Part shown: positions 29,170-38,620 of the stretch, piece after piece
Layout: every line of letters begins with the position of its first letter
Numbering within the stretch: the stretch's first letter is position 1
NCBI RefSeq assembly: GCF_001625325.1
Contig: NZ_JRQQ01000003.1
Coordinates: 186,001 to 250,000, forward strand
DNA: 64,000 nt
Direction of reading: 5' to 3'
From: Croceicoccus estronivorus
Lineage (GTDB): Bacteria > Pseudomonadota > Alphaproteobacteria > Sphingomonadales > Sphingomonadaceae
Translations under genes and position numbers: made by a program
The notes under the pieces: model-generated
What the model was told of the DNA's origin: nothing
Seen by the model: only the letters and a program-made list of their open reading frames with translations
Database searches by the model: none

Positions 29170-30945
29170 ATGAACGATATTCTGATCAATCCCGACGAAT
29201 TGAGCTTTCTGCTGTGGGACTGGCTGCGGCTGGACGATCTTCTCGCCTCGGAGGGGAGCGATATCGATCGCGAGGCTGCCGAAGCCATTCTGGATCTTTC
29301 GCACAAAGTTGCGACCGACACTTTTCTTCCACTGTTCAAGCTGTCTGACAATCGTGAACCATACCTGGAAAATGGTCAGGTTCATGCATTGCCCGAGATA
29401 GCGCATGCCTTGCGCGGCTATGCGGAGCTGGGCCTCTTTTCCGCCGGCTTCTCGGAAGAACTGGGCGGACTTGGTCTGCCGTCCCTGCTTTCCAGCGCTT
29501 CCTTCGCGCAATTCCTTGCCGCCAGTCTGGCAGTTTCCGCCTATCCCATGCTGACGACCGCCAATGCGCGGCTGATCGTGACTTTCGGTTCCGAAGCGCA
29601 GGTGGATACGTTCGCCCGCCCGCAGATTGCGGGGGAATGGTTCGGCACCATGTGCCTGTCCGAACCGCAGGCCGGGTCCAACCTGGCGGATGTCGCCACG
29701 CGGGCCATGCCGGATGGTGAGGACGAATGGGGTGCGCGCTACCGCCTCCACGGCAACAAGATGTGGATTTCCGGTGGTGACCACGATCTTTCCGGCAACA
29801 TCGTCCATCTGGTGCTGGCGAAGATTCCTGACGAAACCGGGCAGATCGGGCAGGATACGCGCGGTATCTCGTTATTCATCGTTCCCAAGGTTCTGCCTTC
29901 GGGAGAACGCAATGACATTGCCGTTGCCGGGCTTAACCACAAGCTGGGTTATCGCGGCACGACCAACTGTTTGCTCAACATGGGGGAGGGTGCCGAACAG
30001 CCGGATGGGCGCGCGGGCGCGCTCGGCTGGCTGGTCGGTGCCCCAGGCCAGGGCCTGCCGCAGATGTTCCAGATGATGAACGAGGCACGGCTCAATGTCG
30101 GGCTGGGCGCGGCGGCGATGGGTTATCGCGGCTATCGCCATGCGCTCCACTATTCGCAGGAGCGGTTGCAGGGCAGCGCCCCGGGGGCGGCGGACAAACG
30201 CTCCGGCCCGATCATTCGCCACCCCGATGTGCGCGACATGGTCATGGCGGCAAAATGCTATGGCGAAGGCGCTCTCGCATTGGTGCTCTATTGCGCCCGC
30301 TTGGTGGATACCGCGGAGCAGGACGAAGCCGACGACGCGCTGCTGTCGCTGCTGACCCCGGTCGCGAAGACCTGGCCATCTGAATGGGGGCTGGCCGCCG
30401 ATGACCTGGCTATCCAGGTCCACGGCGGCTACGGCTATACCCGTGATTTCGATGTCGAGCAGTTGTGGCGTGATAACCGTCTCAATCCTATTCACGAGGG
30501 GACGACCGGCATTCAGGCGCTCGATCTCGTCGGGCGCAAGATCCGGCGTGATACGGCAGGCGCATTCGACATGCTGGACGAACGTGTCCGGGCGGTGGCG
30601 GCGCGGGCTGCGGGAACCGCGCTTGCGGATCTGGGGCAGGGGCTCAATGCGGCATGGGGGCGGATCGTCACGGTCGTTGCGCAGCTGCGCGGGATGGACA
30701 GCGTCGCCGCTGCGACCAATGCAACCGGTTTCCTGCGGGCTTTCGGGCACGTGGTCGTCGGCTGGCAATGGCTCGACCGGGCGCTGCTGTGTCTCGACGC
30801 CGACCCGGCGGACGCGCTGCGCGCTGGCAAACCGTGGGCGTGCCGCTATTTCTTCGAGAGGGAAATACCGAAAATAGATGCCTGGCTCCGGCCAGTCGAA
30901 ACCGGCAGCCAACTGCTGATGGAAATACCAGAAAACGCTCTGTAG
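29170..30945 (+). CDS. Acyl-CoA dehydrogenase, large DmdC-like type
   Basis: This 591-residue acyl-CoA dehydrogenase is a paralogue of the one at 2737. It shows the FAD-domain motif 'CLSEPQAGSNLADVATRA', 'LHGNKMWISGGDHDLSG' and the catalytic Glu443 in 'IHEGTTGIQALDLVGRK', plus the long C-terminal helical domain. It begins an operon with an SDR (13-base gap) and a phosphotransferase (8-base overlap). The trio matches the gene content used to convert 4-hydroxyacyl-CoAs via a phosphoacyl intermediate (levulinate pathway LvaACD, human ACAD10/11), so it may act on a 4-phosphoacyl-CoA. That role is inference. Confidence 0.92.
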   Translation: MNDILINPDELSFLLWDWLRLDDLLASEGSDIDREAAEAILDLSHKVATDTFLPLFKLSDNREPYLENGQVHALPEIAHALRGYAELGLFSAGFSEELGGLGLPSLLSSASFAQFLAASLAVSAYPMLTTANARLIVTFGSEAQVDTFARPQIAGEWFGTMCLSEPQAGSNLADVATRAMPDGEDEWGARYRLHGNKMWISGGDHDLSGNIVHLVLAKIPDETGQIGQDTRGISLFIVPKVLPSGERNDIAVAGLNHKLGYRGTTNCLLNMGEGAEQPDGRAGALGWLVGAPGQGLPQMFQMMNEARLNVGLGAAAMGYRGYRHALHYSQERLQGSAPGAADKRSGPIIRHPDVRDMVMAAKCYGEGALALVLYCARLVDTAEQDEADDALLSLLTPVAKTWPSEWGLAADDLAIQVHGGYGYTRDFDVEQLWRDNRLNPIHEGTTGIQALDLVGRKIRRDTAGAFDMLDERVRAVAARAAGTALADLGQGLNAAWGRIVTVVAQLRGMDSVAAATNATGFLRAFGHVVVGWQWLDRALLCLDADPADALRAGKPWACRYFFEREIPKIDAWLRPVETGSQLLMEIPENAL

Positions 30946-30958
30946 CGGGGATAGGATT

Positions 30959-31894
30959 ATGCAAATCGATTTGACGGGGCAGGTAGCGATTGTCACCGGC
31001 GCCGGGGGAGGATTGGGCCGCGCCCATGCGCTGTTGCTTGCACGCCGGGGGGCGAAGGTCGTGGTCAACGATCTTGGCGGCGCGCGCGACGGCACGGGTG
31101 GCAGCACGGCCATGGCCGATGCTGTCGTCGCCGAAATCGAGGCGGCTGGCGGTGAAGCCATCGGCAACGGCGCCAGCGTGACCGATTTCGAACAGGTCAG
31201 TGCGATGGTCGATCAGGCCAAGGCCAAATGGGGCAGAGTCGATATTCTCGTAAACAATGCGGGCATCCTGCGCGACCGTACATTCGCGAAGCTTGACCTT
31301 GCCGATTTCCGTGCACTGATTGAGGTTCACCTGATGGGATCGACCAACTGCACCAAAGCAGTGTGGGAAACCATGCGGGAGCAGCGCTATGGCCGGGTGG
31401 TGATGACCACCTCGTCATCCGGTCTTTACGGGAATTTCGGCCAGTCTCATTACGGTGCGGCCAAGCTCGGCTTGGTCGGCCTGATGAACACATTGCGCCA
31501 TGAAGGGCAGAAATACGGCATTCATGTCAATTGCCTCGCGCCATCGGCGGCAACCCGGATGACGGAAGACATCATGGACGAGGAAACTTTCGAGGCCCTG
31601 TCGCCCGAAAGCGTGTCTGCGGGTGTACTCGCGCTGGCTTCGCCTCAGGCTCCTAACGGCATGATCATGTGCGCCGGGGCGGGCAGTTTCGAGCGGGCGT
31701 ATATCACGCTTACGCGCGGGGTTTACGTCGGCTCGGGAGAAGATGCCGCCGAACGGCTGCTGGCATCGATGGATGAGTTGTCCGACCGGGAAGGGGAAAT
31801 GGTCCCCGAAACCGGAGTCCTGCAATCACAGCACGAGGCGGCCATGTTCCAGGCCGCCCGGGCGCTGCGTTCAAGGTTGCCAGCCGATGGCTAA
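30959..31894 (+). CDS. SDR of the multifunctional-enzyme type (hydroxyacyl-CoA dehydrogenase-like)
   Basis: This 311-residue SDR is longer than the classical type and has the insertion 'VNDLGGARDGTGGSTAMAD' after the second strand, as in the dehydrogenase part of peroxisomal MFE-2. The cofactor loop is 'TGAGGGLGRA', and the catalytic residues are in 'TTSSSGLYG' and 'YGAAK'. It probably oxidises a 3-hydroxyacyl-CoA. Operon neighbours are the acyl-CoA dehydrogenase before it and the phosphotransferase after it. Confidence 0.92.
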   Translation: MQIDLTGQVAIVTGAGGGLGRAHALLLARRGAKVVVNDLGGARDGTGGSTAMADAVVAEIEAAGGEAIGNGASVTDFEQVSAMVDQAKAKWGRVDILVNNAGILRDRTFAKLDLADFRALIEVHLMGSTNCTKAVWETMREQRYGRVVMTTSSSGLYGNFGQSHYGAAKLGLVGLMNTLRHEGQKYGIHVNCLAPSAATRMTEDIMDEETFEALSPESVSAGVLALASPQAPNGMIMCAGAGSFERAYITLTRGVYVGSGEDAAERLLASMDELSDREGEMVPETGVLQSQHEAAMFQAARALRSRLPADG

Positions 31895-32936
31895 TGCAGA
31901 GCGTGGCCCGGGACCGATCCGGGAAGGGTTCGCTTTTGACCAGCATCGTCTGGAAGAGTGGCTGCGCACCAATGTCGAGGATTTCGGCGGATTGTATGCG
32001 GTCGAGCAGTTTGGCGGCGGGCAGTCCAATCCGACCTATCTGCTACGGGCGGAAGGGCGTAATTATGTCCTGCGCCGTAAGCCGCCAGGGCCGCTGCTGA
32101 AGGGCGCTCATGCGATTGAGCGTGAATATCGTTTGATCGACGCCCTCTATCCCACCGGGTTTCCGGTGCCGCGTCCATTCGGTCTGTGCGAAGATGGCGA
32201 GGTGATCGGCACGCCGTTCTACGTGATGGAGCATGTGCAGGGCCGGACATTCTGGGATACCGCATTCCCCGAAGTCCCGCGTGAGGAGCGGGCGGCCTAT
32301 TTCGACGCGATGAACGAGGTGATCGCAAGGTTGCACACGATCAGTCCGGCGGACGTCGGGCTGGCCGACTATGGACGGCCGGGCAATTATTTCGAACGGC
32401 AAATCGGCCGTTGGTCGCAGCAATATCTCAACGACGCCGATGCGGGACGTGTGGCCGCGATGGATGAATTGATCGAATGGTTGCCGGCGAATATTCCGCC
32501 TGGTGACGACGTGGCGATCGTTCATGGCGATTATCGTTGCGACAACCTGCTGTTTCATCCGACGGAACCGCGTGTGCTGGCTGTGCTCGATTGGGAGCTT
32601 TCCACGCTGGGTCATCCGCTTGCGGACTTCGCCTATCACCTGATGGTTTACCATATGCCGCCCGGCTTCTCGACCGGCCTGTTGGGGCTGGATCTCAAAG
32701 CACAAGGTATCCCGAGCAAAGCGGACTACGTTGCGGCATATTGCCGCCGTACCGGCCGCGACGGCATCGAGCGGTTGGATTTCTACCTGGCTTTCAGCCT
32801 GTTTCGGCTGGCTGCGATCATTCACGGAATCAAGGGCCGTATGTTGCGCGGCAACGCCAGTTCGCCGCATGCAGCCGAAGCGGTGGAGCAGCTCGAACGG
32901 ATTGCTGGACTGGCTCTGGCGCAGACCAGGGGCTGA
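31887..32936 (+). CDS. ACAD10/11-type phosphotransferase (aminoglycoside phosphotransferase fold)
   Basis: This 349-residue kinase-fold protein has a nucleotide loop 'FGGGQSNPTYLLR', Lys65 region 'VLRRKPPGPLL', the catalytic loop 'HGDYRCDNLLF' (His213, Asp215, Asn220) and the metal Asp235 in 'LDWELSTLGHPLADFAY'. The ATG at 31887 overlaps the end of the SDR gene by eight bases. Close relatives phosphorylate 4-hydroxyacyl-CoAs (LvaA, and the N-terminal domain of ACAD10/11). With the acyl-CoA dehydrogenase and SDR of the same operon this predicts a route for gamma-hydroxylated acyl chains. A bidirectional terminator follows. Confidence 0.9.
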   Translation: MANAERGPGPIREGFAFDQHRLEEWLRTNVEDFGGLYAVEQFGGGQSNPTYLLRAEGRNYVLRRKPPGPLLKGAHAIEREYRLIDALYPTGFPVPRPFGLCEDGEVIGTPFYVMEHVQGRTFWDTAFPEVPREERAAYFDAMNEVIARLHTISPADVGLADYGRPGNYFERQIGRWSQQYLNDADAGRVAAMDELIEWLPANIPPGDDVAIVHGDYRCDNLLFHPTEPRVLAVLDWELSTLGHPLADFAYHLMVYHMPPGFSTGLLGLDLKAQGIPSKADYVAAYCRRTGRDGIERLDFYLAFSLFRLAAIIHGIKGRMLRGNASSPHAAEAVEQLERIAGLALAQTRG

Positions 32937-32959
32937 TAGCCATTGGCCGATAATGGCCG

Positions 32960-32997
32960 AAAAAGGGGCCGGGCTTCAGATAGCCCGGCCCCTTTTT
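32960..32997. terminator. Bidirectional intrinsic terminator
   Basis: A perfect 16-base stem (AAAAAGGGGCCGGGCT with AGCCCGGCCCCTTTTT) around a six-base loop gives an A-run on one side and a T-run on the other. It lies between the convergent phosphotransferase and MFS genes and is a textbook rho-independent terminator for both. Confidence 0.95.
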
Positions 32998-33031
32998 CAT
33001 TTGCCCGTGCAATGAGATTACAGTCGCTCTC

Positions 33032-34270
33032 CTAGAGGATCGTTTCCTTGTGACGGGTCAGTATGATCCGGACCAGGAACAGGCTCGCGCCAATCACCAT
33101 GACGCCGCCGATGATCGAGAATGCTCCGTGAATGCCGAAGTTATGGCGCAGCGGCGCGACGACCAGCGGGTTGATGAAATGACCGAGGAACATTGCCGTC
33201 ATCTTGAACCCGATGGCAGTGCTGCGCTGTTCCGCGTTCACGCGATCGAGCAGGCGGGCAAGGAAGAACGGTGTGGTCAGCCCCGCGCCGATCCCTTCGA
33301 TAACGATCCAGAACAGAATCATCTCATAGGTCGTAGCCATCGATATGCCGATAAAGCCAATGCCCATGGCGGTGGCGGATATGACCAGCGTGCCCCGGCC
33401 GGTCACATTGTAGACAAAGCCGAATGCCATCGCGGTAAGGATCGAAATGAAGGCGGAAAGCGCCGGCACCCGCGAAATCAGGACGGCGCTGGTAATGCCG
33501 TTTTCCCTCAACAGGAACGGGATCTGAAACGATGGCATCGTGTGGGCTGCGGTCATGATCATGACGAACAGGAAAATCGGCCAGAGCTGCAGCAGTGAAA
33601 ACCGCTCCGTAGCCACTGCGCGCTTGATGACTTCGATAGGCCGGTCGAACGCGATCATCGCGATGAACAGTGTCGTCAGCGGGAACAGGAACATCCATGA
33701 CGGGGCTCGCCAGCCAAAATGATCCGCCAGCCACCCGGCCAGAAGCATCGTTCCTACGGTGCCTGCGGAGCCGATAGCCTGTCGGAAGCCGATAAGGCGA
33801 GACCGCATCTTGCCCGAAAACTGGGCTGCCATGATGCTGGTTATTGCGACGTCGCTCGACCCTGCGGCCAGCCCCAGGAAGAAGCGATTGAGCAGCAGGA
33901 GATAGAAATTGTCGATCACCAACTGGGCCAGGCCGGTCAGGCAGCACATTCCCAACGAGAGGAAGAGCGTGAGGCGCAGTCTGCCCTGACTGACGATCCA
34001 GCCTGCGATAATGCCGGATACGGCGATGCCCACCGGCCCGATCGTAACCAGGATCTGTGCATTGAGGACATCGTCCCCGCTGCCGCTGAAGTGGTCCGAG
34101 ATGAGGGGCAGGACCGGTACCACTGTGGTGAATACCATGGTGGTCTTCACCGCGCCGGTCAGCAGGAAGGCGATAATCAGCCAACGCCGCCACCGGGGAA
34201 GCTCGGAGGCTTGCCCCATGGGCTCTTCTGCTTCCGCAGTACCTGCCTCGGCCATTGAAATGCCCGCCAT
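33032..34270 (-). CDS. MFS transporter
   Basis: This 412-residue protein is an inner-membrane transporter of the major facilitator superfamily with about twelve hydrophobic helices ('LIIAFLLTGAVKTTMVFTTV', 'FYLLLLNRFFLGLAAGSSDV', and so on) and an MFS-like 'RLIGFRQAIGSAGTVG' loop. The ATG at 34270 has GGGGAGAGA directly upstream; an earlier frame to 34309 lacks a site. It is divergent from the aminotransferase at 34547 across 276 bases. The second MFS gene at 36189 is of similar type. The substrate is unknown; efflux or uptake of a pathway metabolite is plausible. Confidence 0.92.
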   Translation of the reverse strand: MAGISMAEAGTAEAEEPMGQASELPRWRRWLIIAFLLTGAVKTTMVFTTVVPVLPLISDHFSGSGDDVLNAQILVTIGPVGIAVSGIIAGWIVSQGRLRLTLFLSLGMCCLTGLAQLVIDNFYLLLLNRFFLGLAAGSSDVAITSIMAAQFSGKMRSRLIGFRQAIGSAGTVGTMLLAGWLADHFGWRAPSWMFLFPLTTLFIAMIAFDRPIEVIKRAVATERFSLLQLWPIFLFVMIMTAAHTMPSFQIPFLLRENGITSAVLISRVPALSAFISILTAMAFGFVYNVTGRGTLVISATAMGIGFIGISMATTYEMILFWIVIEGIGAGLTTPFFLARLLDRVNAEQRSTAIGFKMTAMFLGHFINPLVVAPLRHNFGIHGAFSIIGGVMVIGASLFLVRIILTRHKETIL

Positions 34271-34300
34271 TCTCTCCCCACTTTCTCTCAATATCTTGTG

Positions 34301-34318
34301 ACCACCCAAGCTGGTGGT
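34301..34318. promoter_or_regulatory. Inverted repeat in the MFS/aminotransferase divergent region
   Basis: ACCACC and GGTGGT are a perfect six-base inverted repeat with a six-base spacer, 31 bases upstream of the MFS start codon. It could be an operator, but no regulator gene adjoins it, so the assignment is weak. The rest of the 276-base region shows nothing clear. Confidence 0.25.
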
Positions 34319-34546
34319 TTTCGCTCATCATGAGGATGACTTGCAGGCTGATCCAGTCAAATCGCAGCTTGGCATGAAAGCGATGACGCTTTTCGATCCA
34401 ATCCGCTCGATTGGCGGATTGCGGGCCCACCACTGTCATTTATGGTCCCTTGATCGACGCGATCCCGGAACGGACCGAATGCGGGCCTGTCGGGAACGGC
34501 GAAAATAGAGCGCCCGTCGACAGTGGCGCCGATCCGGAGATAGAGG

Positions 34547-35746
34547 ATGATTGATTGGAATGGCCGATATGCCTCGCGGATGAAGAATGTCGTTGCTTCG
34601 GACATTCGCGAAAAGATGAAACTGCTCGGGCAGCGCAACATCATTCACCTTGGCGGCGGGTTGCCCGATCCGGCTCTGTTTCCGGAGGCGGCATTGGCTG
34701 ATGCGGCCAGTGCGATCCTGAATGACTCCGCGCGTGCGCGCCAGGCATTGAGCTATGCGCCGAGCGAGGGACATGCTCCGCTGCGACAGTGGGTGGCCGA
34801 TTACCAGACCCGGCGCGGGGCGGCCTGTTCCATCGACAATGTGATGATTACCAACGGATCACAGCAAGGGTTGGATTTCGTGGCGCGGTTGTTTCTTGCG
34901 CCGGGCGATCCGGTCATGGTGGAAATACCGGCGTTCGTCGGTGCGCTGCGTGCGTTCGATGCTTACGAGCCGCGCTATGTCCCGCTCGGTCGTGACACCG
35001 GGGATGCGAAGTTCGCTTATGTCGGCACGGAATTCTGCAATCCCACGGGTCTGTCGATGACGGCGGAGCATAGGCAGTCCCTGATCGACGTTGCGCGAGA
35101 GCGTGGAATGCCGGTGCTTGAAGACGGGTGCTACGAACAACTGCGCTACGAAGGGGAATCCCTGCCTCCGCTGTTCGTCACCGCTGCGCAGCAGTGCGGC
35201 GGGGTGGAGCAATCGCCATTCCTCCATGCGGGCAGCTTTTCCAAGATAATCGCTCCATCATTGCGGATCGGCTGGCTGGCCGGCCCGGCCGAAGTGATCC
35301 GCAAACTGGTCCTGATAAAGCAGGCGGCGGATCTTGCGACCAGTGCGCTCAACCAGATGCTGGCGTTGGAAGTTCTGGAGGGCGGGCTGGACGAACATCT
35401 CGCGATGGTCAGGCAGGCGTATCGGGAACGCCGGGATTCCATGCTGGCTGCGCTCTCCCGGCATATGCCCGCAGGGGTCGAGTGGACTTCGCCCGAAGGT
35501 GGGCTCTACGTGTGGGTGACCTTCCCGGAAGGCTTTGATGCAGCCGCATTCGCGGAGCGTGTGCTTCTGGAACGGGAGGTTTCCGTTGTCGCGGGCCAGG
35601 CGTTCCATCCGCAAACCAATCCGATCGACCCCGGCTGCGCGCGTTCGATCCGTCTCAGTTTTTCCATGATCGATGCCGAACAGGCGGCGGAGGGCGTGGC
35701 GCGCTTTGGCGAACTGGCGCGCCTTTGCCTTGCTGCACCGAACTGA
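34547..35746 (+). CDS. PLP-dependent class I/II aminotransferase (MocR/2-aminoadipate type)
   Basis: This 399-residue fold-type I aminotransferase begins 'MIDWNGRYASRMKNVVASD' and lacks the N-terminal winged helix of MocR regulators. It shows 'IHLGGGLPDPALFPEAAL', 'ITNGSQQGLDFVARLF', 'EFCNPTGLSM', the PLP lysine in 'GSFSKIIAPSLRIGWLAG' and the carboxylate Arg in 'CARSIRLSFS'. It would transfer an amino group from an amino acid to a keto acid. It is convergent with the RidA gene, which detoxifies the enamine/imine intermediates that PLP enzymes release; the pairing is therefore sensible. Confidence 0.93.
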   Translation: MIDWNGRYASRMKNVVASDIREKMKLLGQRNIIHLGGGLPDPALFPEAALADAASAILNDSARARQALSYAPSEGHAPLRQWVADYQTRRGAACSIDNVMITNGSQQGLDFVARLFLAPGDPVMVEIPAFVGALRAFDAYEPRYVPLGRDTGDAKFAYVGTEFCNPTGLSMTAEHRQSLIDVARERGMPVLEDGCYEQLRYEGESLPPLFVTAAQQCGGVEQSPFLHAGSFSKIIAPSLRIGWLAGPAEVIRKLVLIKQAADLATSALNQMLALEVLEGGLDEHLAMVRQAYRERRDSMLAALSRHMPAGVEWTSPEGGLYVWVTFPEGFDAAAFAERVLLEREVSVVAGQAFHPQTNPIDPGCARSIRLSFSMIDAEQAAEGVARFGELARLCLAAPN

Positions 35747-35773
35747 GGCAGCGGCACGCCAGTTCGCAAGCGG

Positions 35774-36127
35774 CTAGAGCGCGGCCGTAACCGCTATTTC
35801 AAGCTGGTATGCCGGCGAGGCAAGCACGGCCTGGATGGTCGTGCGTGTCGGTGCCGCGCCCTGGGGCAGCCATTGATCCCATGCGGCATTCAGCGTGGGA
35901 AGAATCGCCAGATCGGCGACAAAGATCTGCGCGCTGAGCATGCGGGAGCGGTCGCTGCCTGCTTCCGTAAGCAGTGCGTCGATCCGCGAAAGGACTTCTT
36001 CGACTTGCAGTTCCGCACTCTTGCCCCGGTTGTCGATCGCCACCTGGCCCGACAGATAGACAGTGCCGCCGTGCACCACTGCGTTGCTCATGCGGCCCAT
36101 GTTTCCGATCCGGCGAATATCATTCAT
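35774..36127 (-). CDS. RidA-family enamine/imine deaminase
   Basis: This 117-residue protein has the RidA/YjgF fold: 'NAVVHGGTVYLSGQVAID' near the N-terminus, 'SRMLSAQIFVADLA' in the middle, and 'RTTIQAVLASPAYQLEIAVTA' with the conserved Arg and Glu of the active site. It hydrolyses reactive imines from amino acid metabolism. It follows the MFS gene at 36189 by 61 bases in the same orientation and likely forms an operon with it. Confidence 0.92.
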   Translation of the reverse strand: MNDIRRIGNMGRMSNAVVHGGTVYLSGQVAIDNRGKSAELQVEEVLSRIDALLTEAGSDRSRMLSAQIFVADLAILPTLNAAWDQWLPQGAAPTRTTIQAVLASPAYQLEIAVTAAL

Positions 36128-36188
36128 CGTCTGTGATACCTTTCAATGTGGCCTGTGTTCTACGGCCGTGTGTTACCAGTCTGTTGTC

Positions 36189-37403
36189 TCAGACTGCATC
36201 GCGCGGCGTCGCGCCCCGGCCGGCTATCCAGCGCAGCCCTCTGCCTCCGCCCCACAGCCCAGCGGCGAGGAGCGCGGCAATACCGACGATCACGATCGTT
36301 TCATGCAGTCCGATCGAGAGGATGAGCGGGCCGAGCACCAGCGGATTGATCGCGTCGGCGATGAATTGTGCGCTCACCATCAGCCCCGCGCCCGCCCCGC
36401 GCGCTTCGGCGCTGGCGTGTTGCAGAAGCATGCTCGACTGAAACGGAAACAACAGGCCGTTGCCGATTCCGAGCAATCCCAATGCCATTGCCGCCTGCAC
36501 TACCGACTGACTGATGCCGAGTGTGATGAGACCTCCCCCCATCAGAAAGAGAACGACAATCGGCACTGTCTTCTGGCCGACCCACTTGCGGACCACCGGA
36601 AAAGCAATGGCGGCCATTACGATCATGACCTGATTGATGCCCATGATCTGTGCACGCCCTCCGGCAGAGCCGATGCCTTGATCGGCGAGTACGAAAGTCG
36701 CCTGCGAATTGGTCGTGAATGCGGTTGTGTTCAGCAGGAAGACAAACAGCAGTACCGGCCACAGGGATAGCAATTGCGATCTCAGCCCTGGGCCCGATGG
36801 CCCCTGCGGCATCTTCTTCACCAGCGCACTTTTCGGCGCCAGCGATGCGCCTGACACGCCAAGGAGTGCGATCATTGGAAAGAGGGCGAAACTCGCCCGC
36901 CAGCCATAGGCGTCGCTGATCGCGCCGGAGGCGAGCATCGCCAGAACACCCATCACTGACGCGCCAGCCATTTGGGCACCTAGCACGCGGGGGCGCCGTT
37001 CCTCGGTTACGAATTCACCTATCAGGCTGGTCGATGCGGCGGCGATGCAGGCGGAGCAGACGCCGATGATGAAGCGTGACACCACCAATGCCGTGGCATT
37101 GCCGAAGATCCCGACCGAACCCGCAATCCCGAAGACAATCATCCCGCCGATCAACACCGTTCTGGCGTGCCAGCGTGCGAAGACCACCGTGGAGAGCAGA
37201 CCGCCGCAGACGAGACCCGCCATCGGCACGGCGATAAGCAATTGCACCGGCAGTTTGCCAACCGATCCGTCCCACAGGCCGTCCGCGATATCGGGCAGGA
37301 TCGGGATGACGATTGTCAGCATCGAACCAACGAAGAAAGAGCCGCTTATCAACGCGCACAGGGCGATGATATTCATTCGAGGAGGCGTTTGTTCGTGGTT
37401 CAT
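36189..37403 (-). CDS. MFS transporter
   Basis: This 404-residue inner-membrane transporter has about twelve hydrophobic segments ('IIALCALISGSFFVGSMLTI', 'VLIGGMIVFGIAGSVGIFG') and the loop 'GEFVTEERRPRVLGAQMAG'. It lies upstream of RidA on the same strand and is divergent from the SDR at 37745. It resembles the MFS protein at 33032 in general layout. The substrate cannot be inferred. Confidence 0.92.
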   Translation of the reverse strand: MNHEQTPPRMNIIALCALISGSFFVGSMLTIVIPILPDIADGLWDGSVGKLPVQLLIAVPMAGLVCGGLLSTVVFARWHARTVLIGGMIVFGIAGSVGIFGNATALVVSRFIIGVCSACIAAASTSLIGEFVTEERRPRVLGAQMAGASVMGVLAMLASGAISDAYGWRASFALFPMIALLGVSGASLAPKSALVKKMPQGPSGPGLRSQLLSLWPVLLFVFLLNTTAFTTNSQATFVLADQGIGSAGGRAQIMGINQVMIVMAAIAFPVVRKWVGQKTVPIVVLFLMGGGLITLGISQSVVQAAMALGLLGIGNGLLFPFQSSMLLQHASAEARGAGAGLMVSAQFIADAINPLVLGPLILSIGLHETIVIVGIAALLAAGLWGGGRGLRWIAGRGATPRDAV

Positions 37404-37744
37404 TCGGCTCTCCCGCCGCGATTATTGCCTCATGGGCATTGATCAGATTCTGCTCTGGTCTGGCTACGCCGCGCCGACAATGGGCACAAGCAGAGGAGCG
37501 ATGGATGGCTGAAGTGAAGATATAAAAATATAAGTAGAATCAGTGTATTATTCGTATGATTGCGTCCTGATGCCATCGCGTGATCGGTTGCGTCGCGAAA
37601 TAGGATGGGACGTGCCTCGAATGTCCTTTCTCAATGCCCCGATCCGCCGCCATGTCGCGGAGAGAACCGAGTGATGCCGAAACTATGTCCCACGCCGCAG
37701 GCGGGTAGCGATAGCATGGCGGTCGGTGAATCGAAGGGAGGCAG
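37404..37744. other. Divergent promoter region without a gene
   Basis: These 341 bases separate the MFS gene (minus) from the SDR operon (plus). They include an AT-rich patch at 37518-37560 (GATATAAAAATATAAG and GTATTATTCGTATG) that probably holds promoter elements. A GGGAGGCAG ribosome binding site precedes the SDR start. I see no gene or clear operator. Confidence 0.5.
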
Positions 37745-38620
37745 ATGTCGGGGTGTTTGCAAGGCAAGGTTGCGCTTGTCACCGGGGCGAGCCGGGGGAT
37801 TGGCCGTGCCATAGCCCAGAGGCTGTCTGCCGAAGGGGCTACGGTAGCGGTGGTGGCCCGTAGTCTTTCAGGCGATCTCCTGAACACGGTTTCACTGATC
37901 GAGGCTGCGGGTGGGCGGGCCTTTCCGATTGCCGCCGATATCAGTGACGATACCCTCCTGCGTGCCTTGCCTGAGCAGGTACAGGCTATGGGCGGCAGGC
38001 TCGACATTCTGGTGAACAACGCGGGCTCGGCCCACTATGCCTCGTTTGGGGATCTGCCGATCGCTGCAATCGACGCGATGATGGGCAGCTATCTGCGTGC
38101 GCCGATCCTGCTTGCCCAGGCCGTGCTTCCAGTGATGCGGCGCAATGGGGCGGGGTGGATCGTCAACATCGGCTCGATTACCGCGTTGCCCCCGGCGATC
38201 CCGTTTACTGCCGGATCGCGGGCCGGGCAGGACTGCGTTTACGCAGCGCTGAAGGCGGGGCTGGTGCGCTTCACGCAGGGACTGGCCGCTGCGTTGCTCG
38301 ATGAAAATATCGCGGTCAACATGGCCTCCCCATCGACTGCGATCCGCACGCCCGGTGCGGATGCATTGTTGCCTGCCGATTATCCGACCGAACGAGTGGA
38401 ATATCTGGCCGAAACCGTCCTTGCGCTATGTCACAGACCGGCGGCGGAGCGGACAGGCCTGACTGCGTTCAGCATGCATTATCCCGCAGCCGAAGGCCTG
38501 ACCGTTCGCGGGCTCGATGGCCGGGAAACCTTGCCGCCACCCGTGCCGCCGCAATGGCGTTATCCAGCGACGCCGGTATCGGGCACCGAACTGATGCCGC
38601 ATCTGGTCAGCGAGGACTGA
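37745..38620 (+). CDS. SDR-family oxidoreductase
   Basis: This 291-residue SDR has 'TGASRGIGRA' at residues about 14-23, 'NNAGSAHY', the catalytic Ser in 'NIGSITALPP' and Tyr-Lys in 'YAALK'. It has a C-terminal tail about 35 residues longer than the classical type. It is first of a tightly packed run of genes to 41012, ending with TGATG shared with the next start, so translation is coupled. Confidence 0.92.
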   Translation: MSGCLQGKVALVTGASRGIGRAIAQRLSAEGATVAVVARSLSGDLLNTVSLIEAAGGRAFPIAADISDDTLLRALPEQVQAMGGRLDILVNNAGSAHYASFGDLPIAAIDAMMGSYLRAPILLAQAVLPVMRRNGAGWIVNIGSITALPPAIPFTAGSRAGQDCVYAALKAGLVRFTQGLAAALLDENIAVNMASPSTAIRTPGADALLPADYPTERVEYLAETVLALCHRPAAERTGLTAFSMHYPAAEGLTVRGLDGRETLPPPVPPQWRYPATPVSGTELMPHLVSED

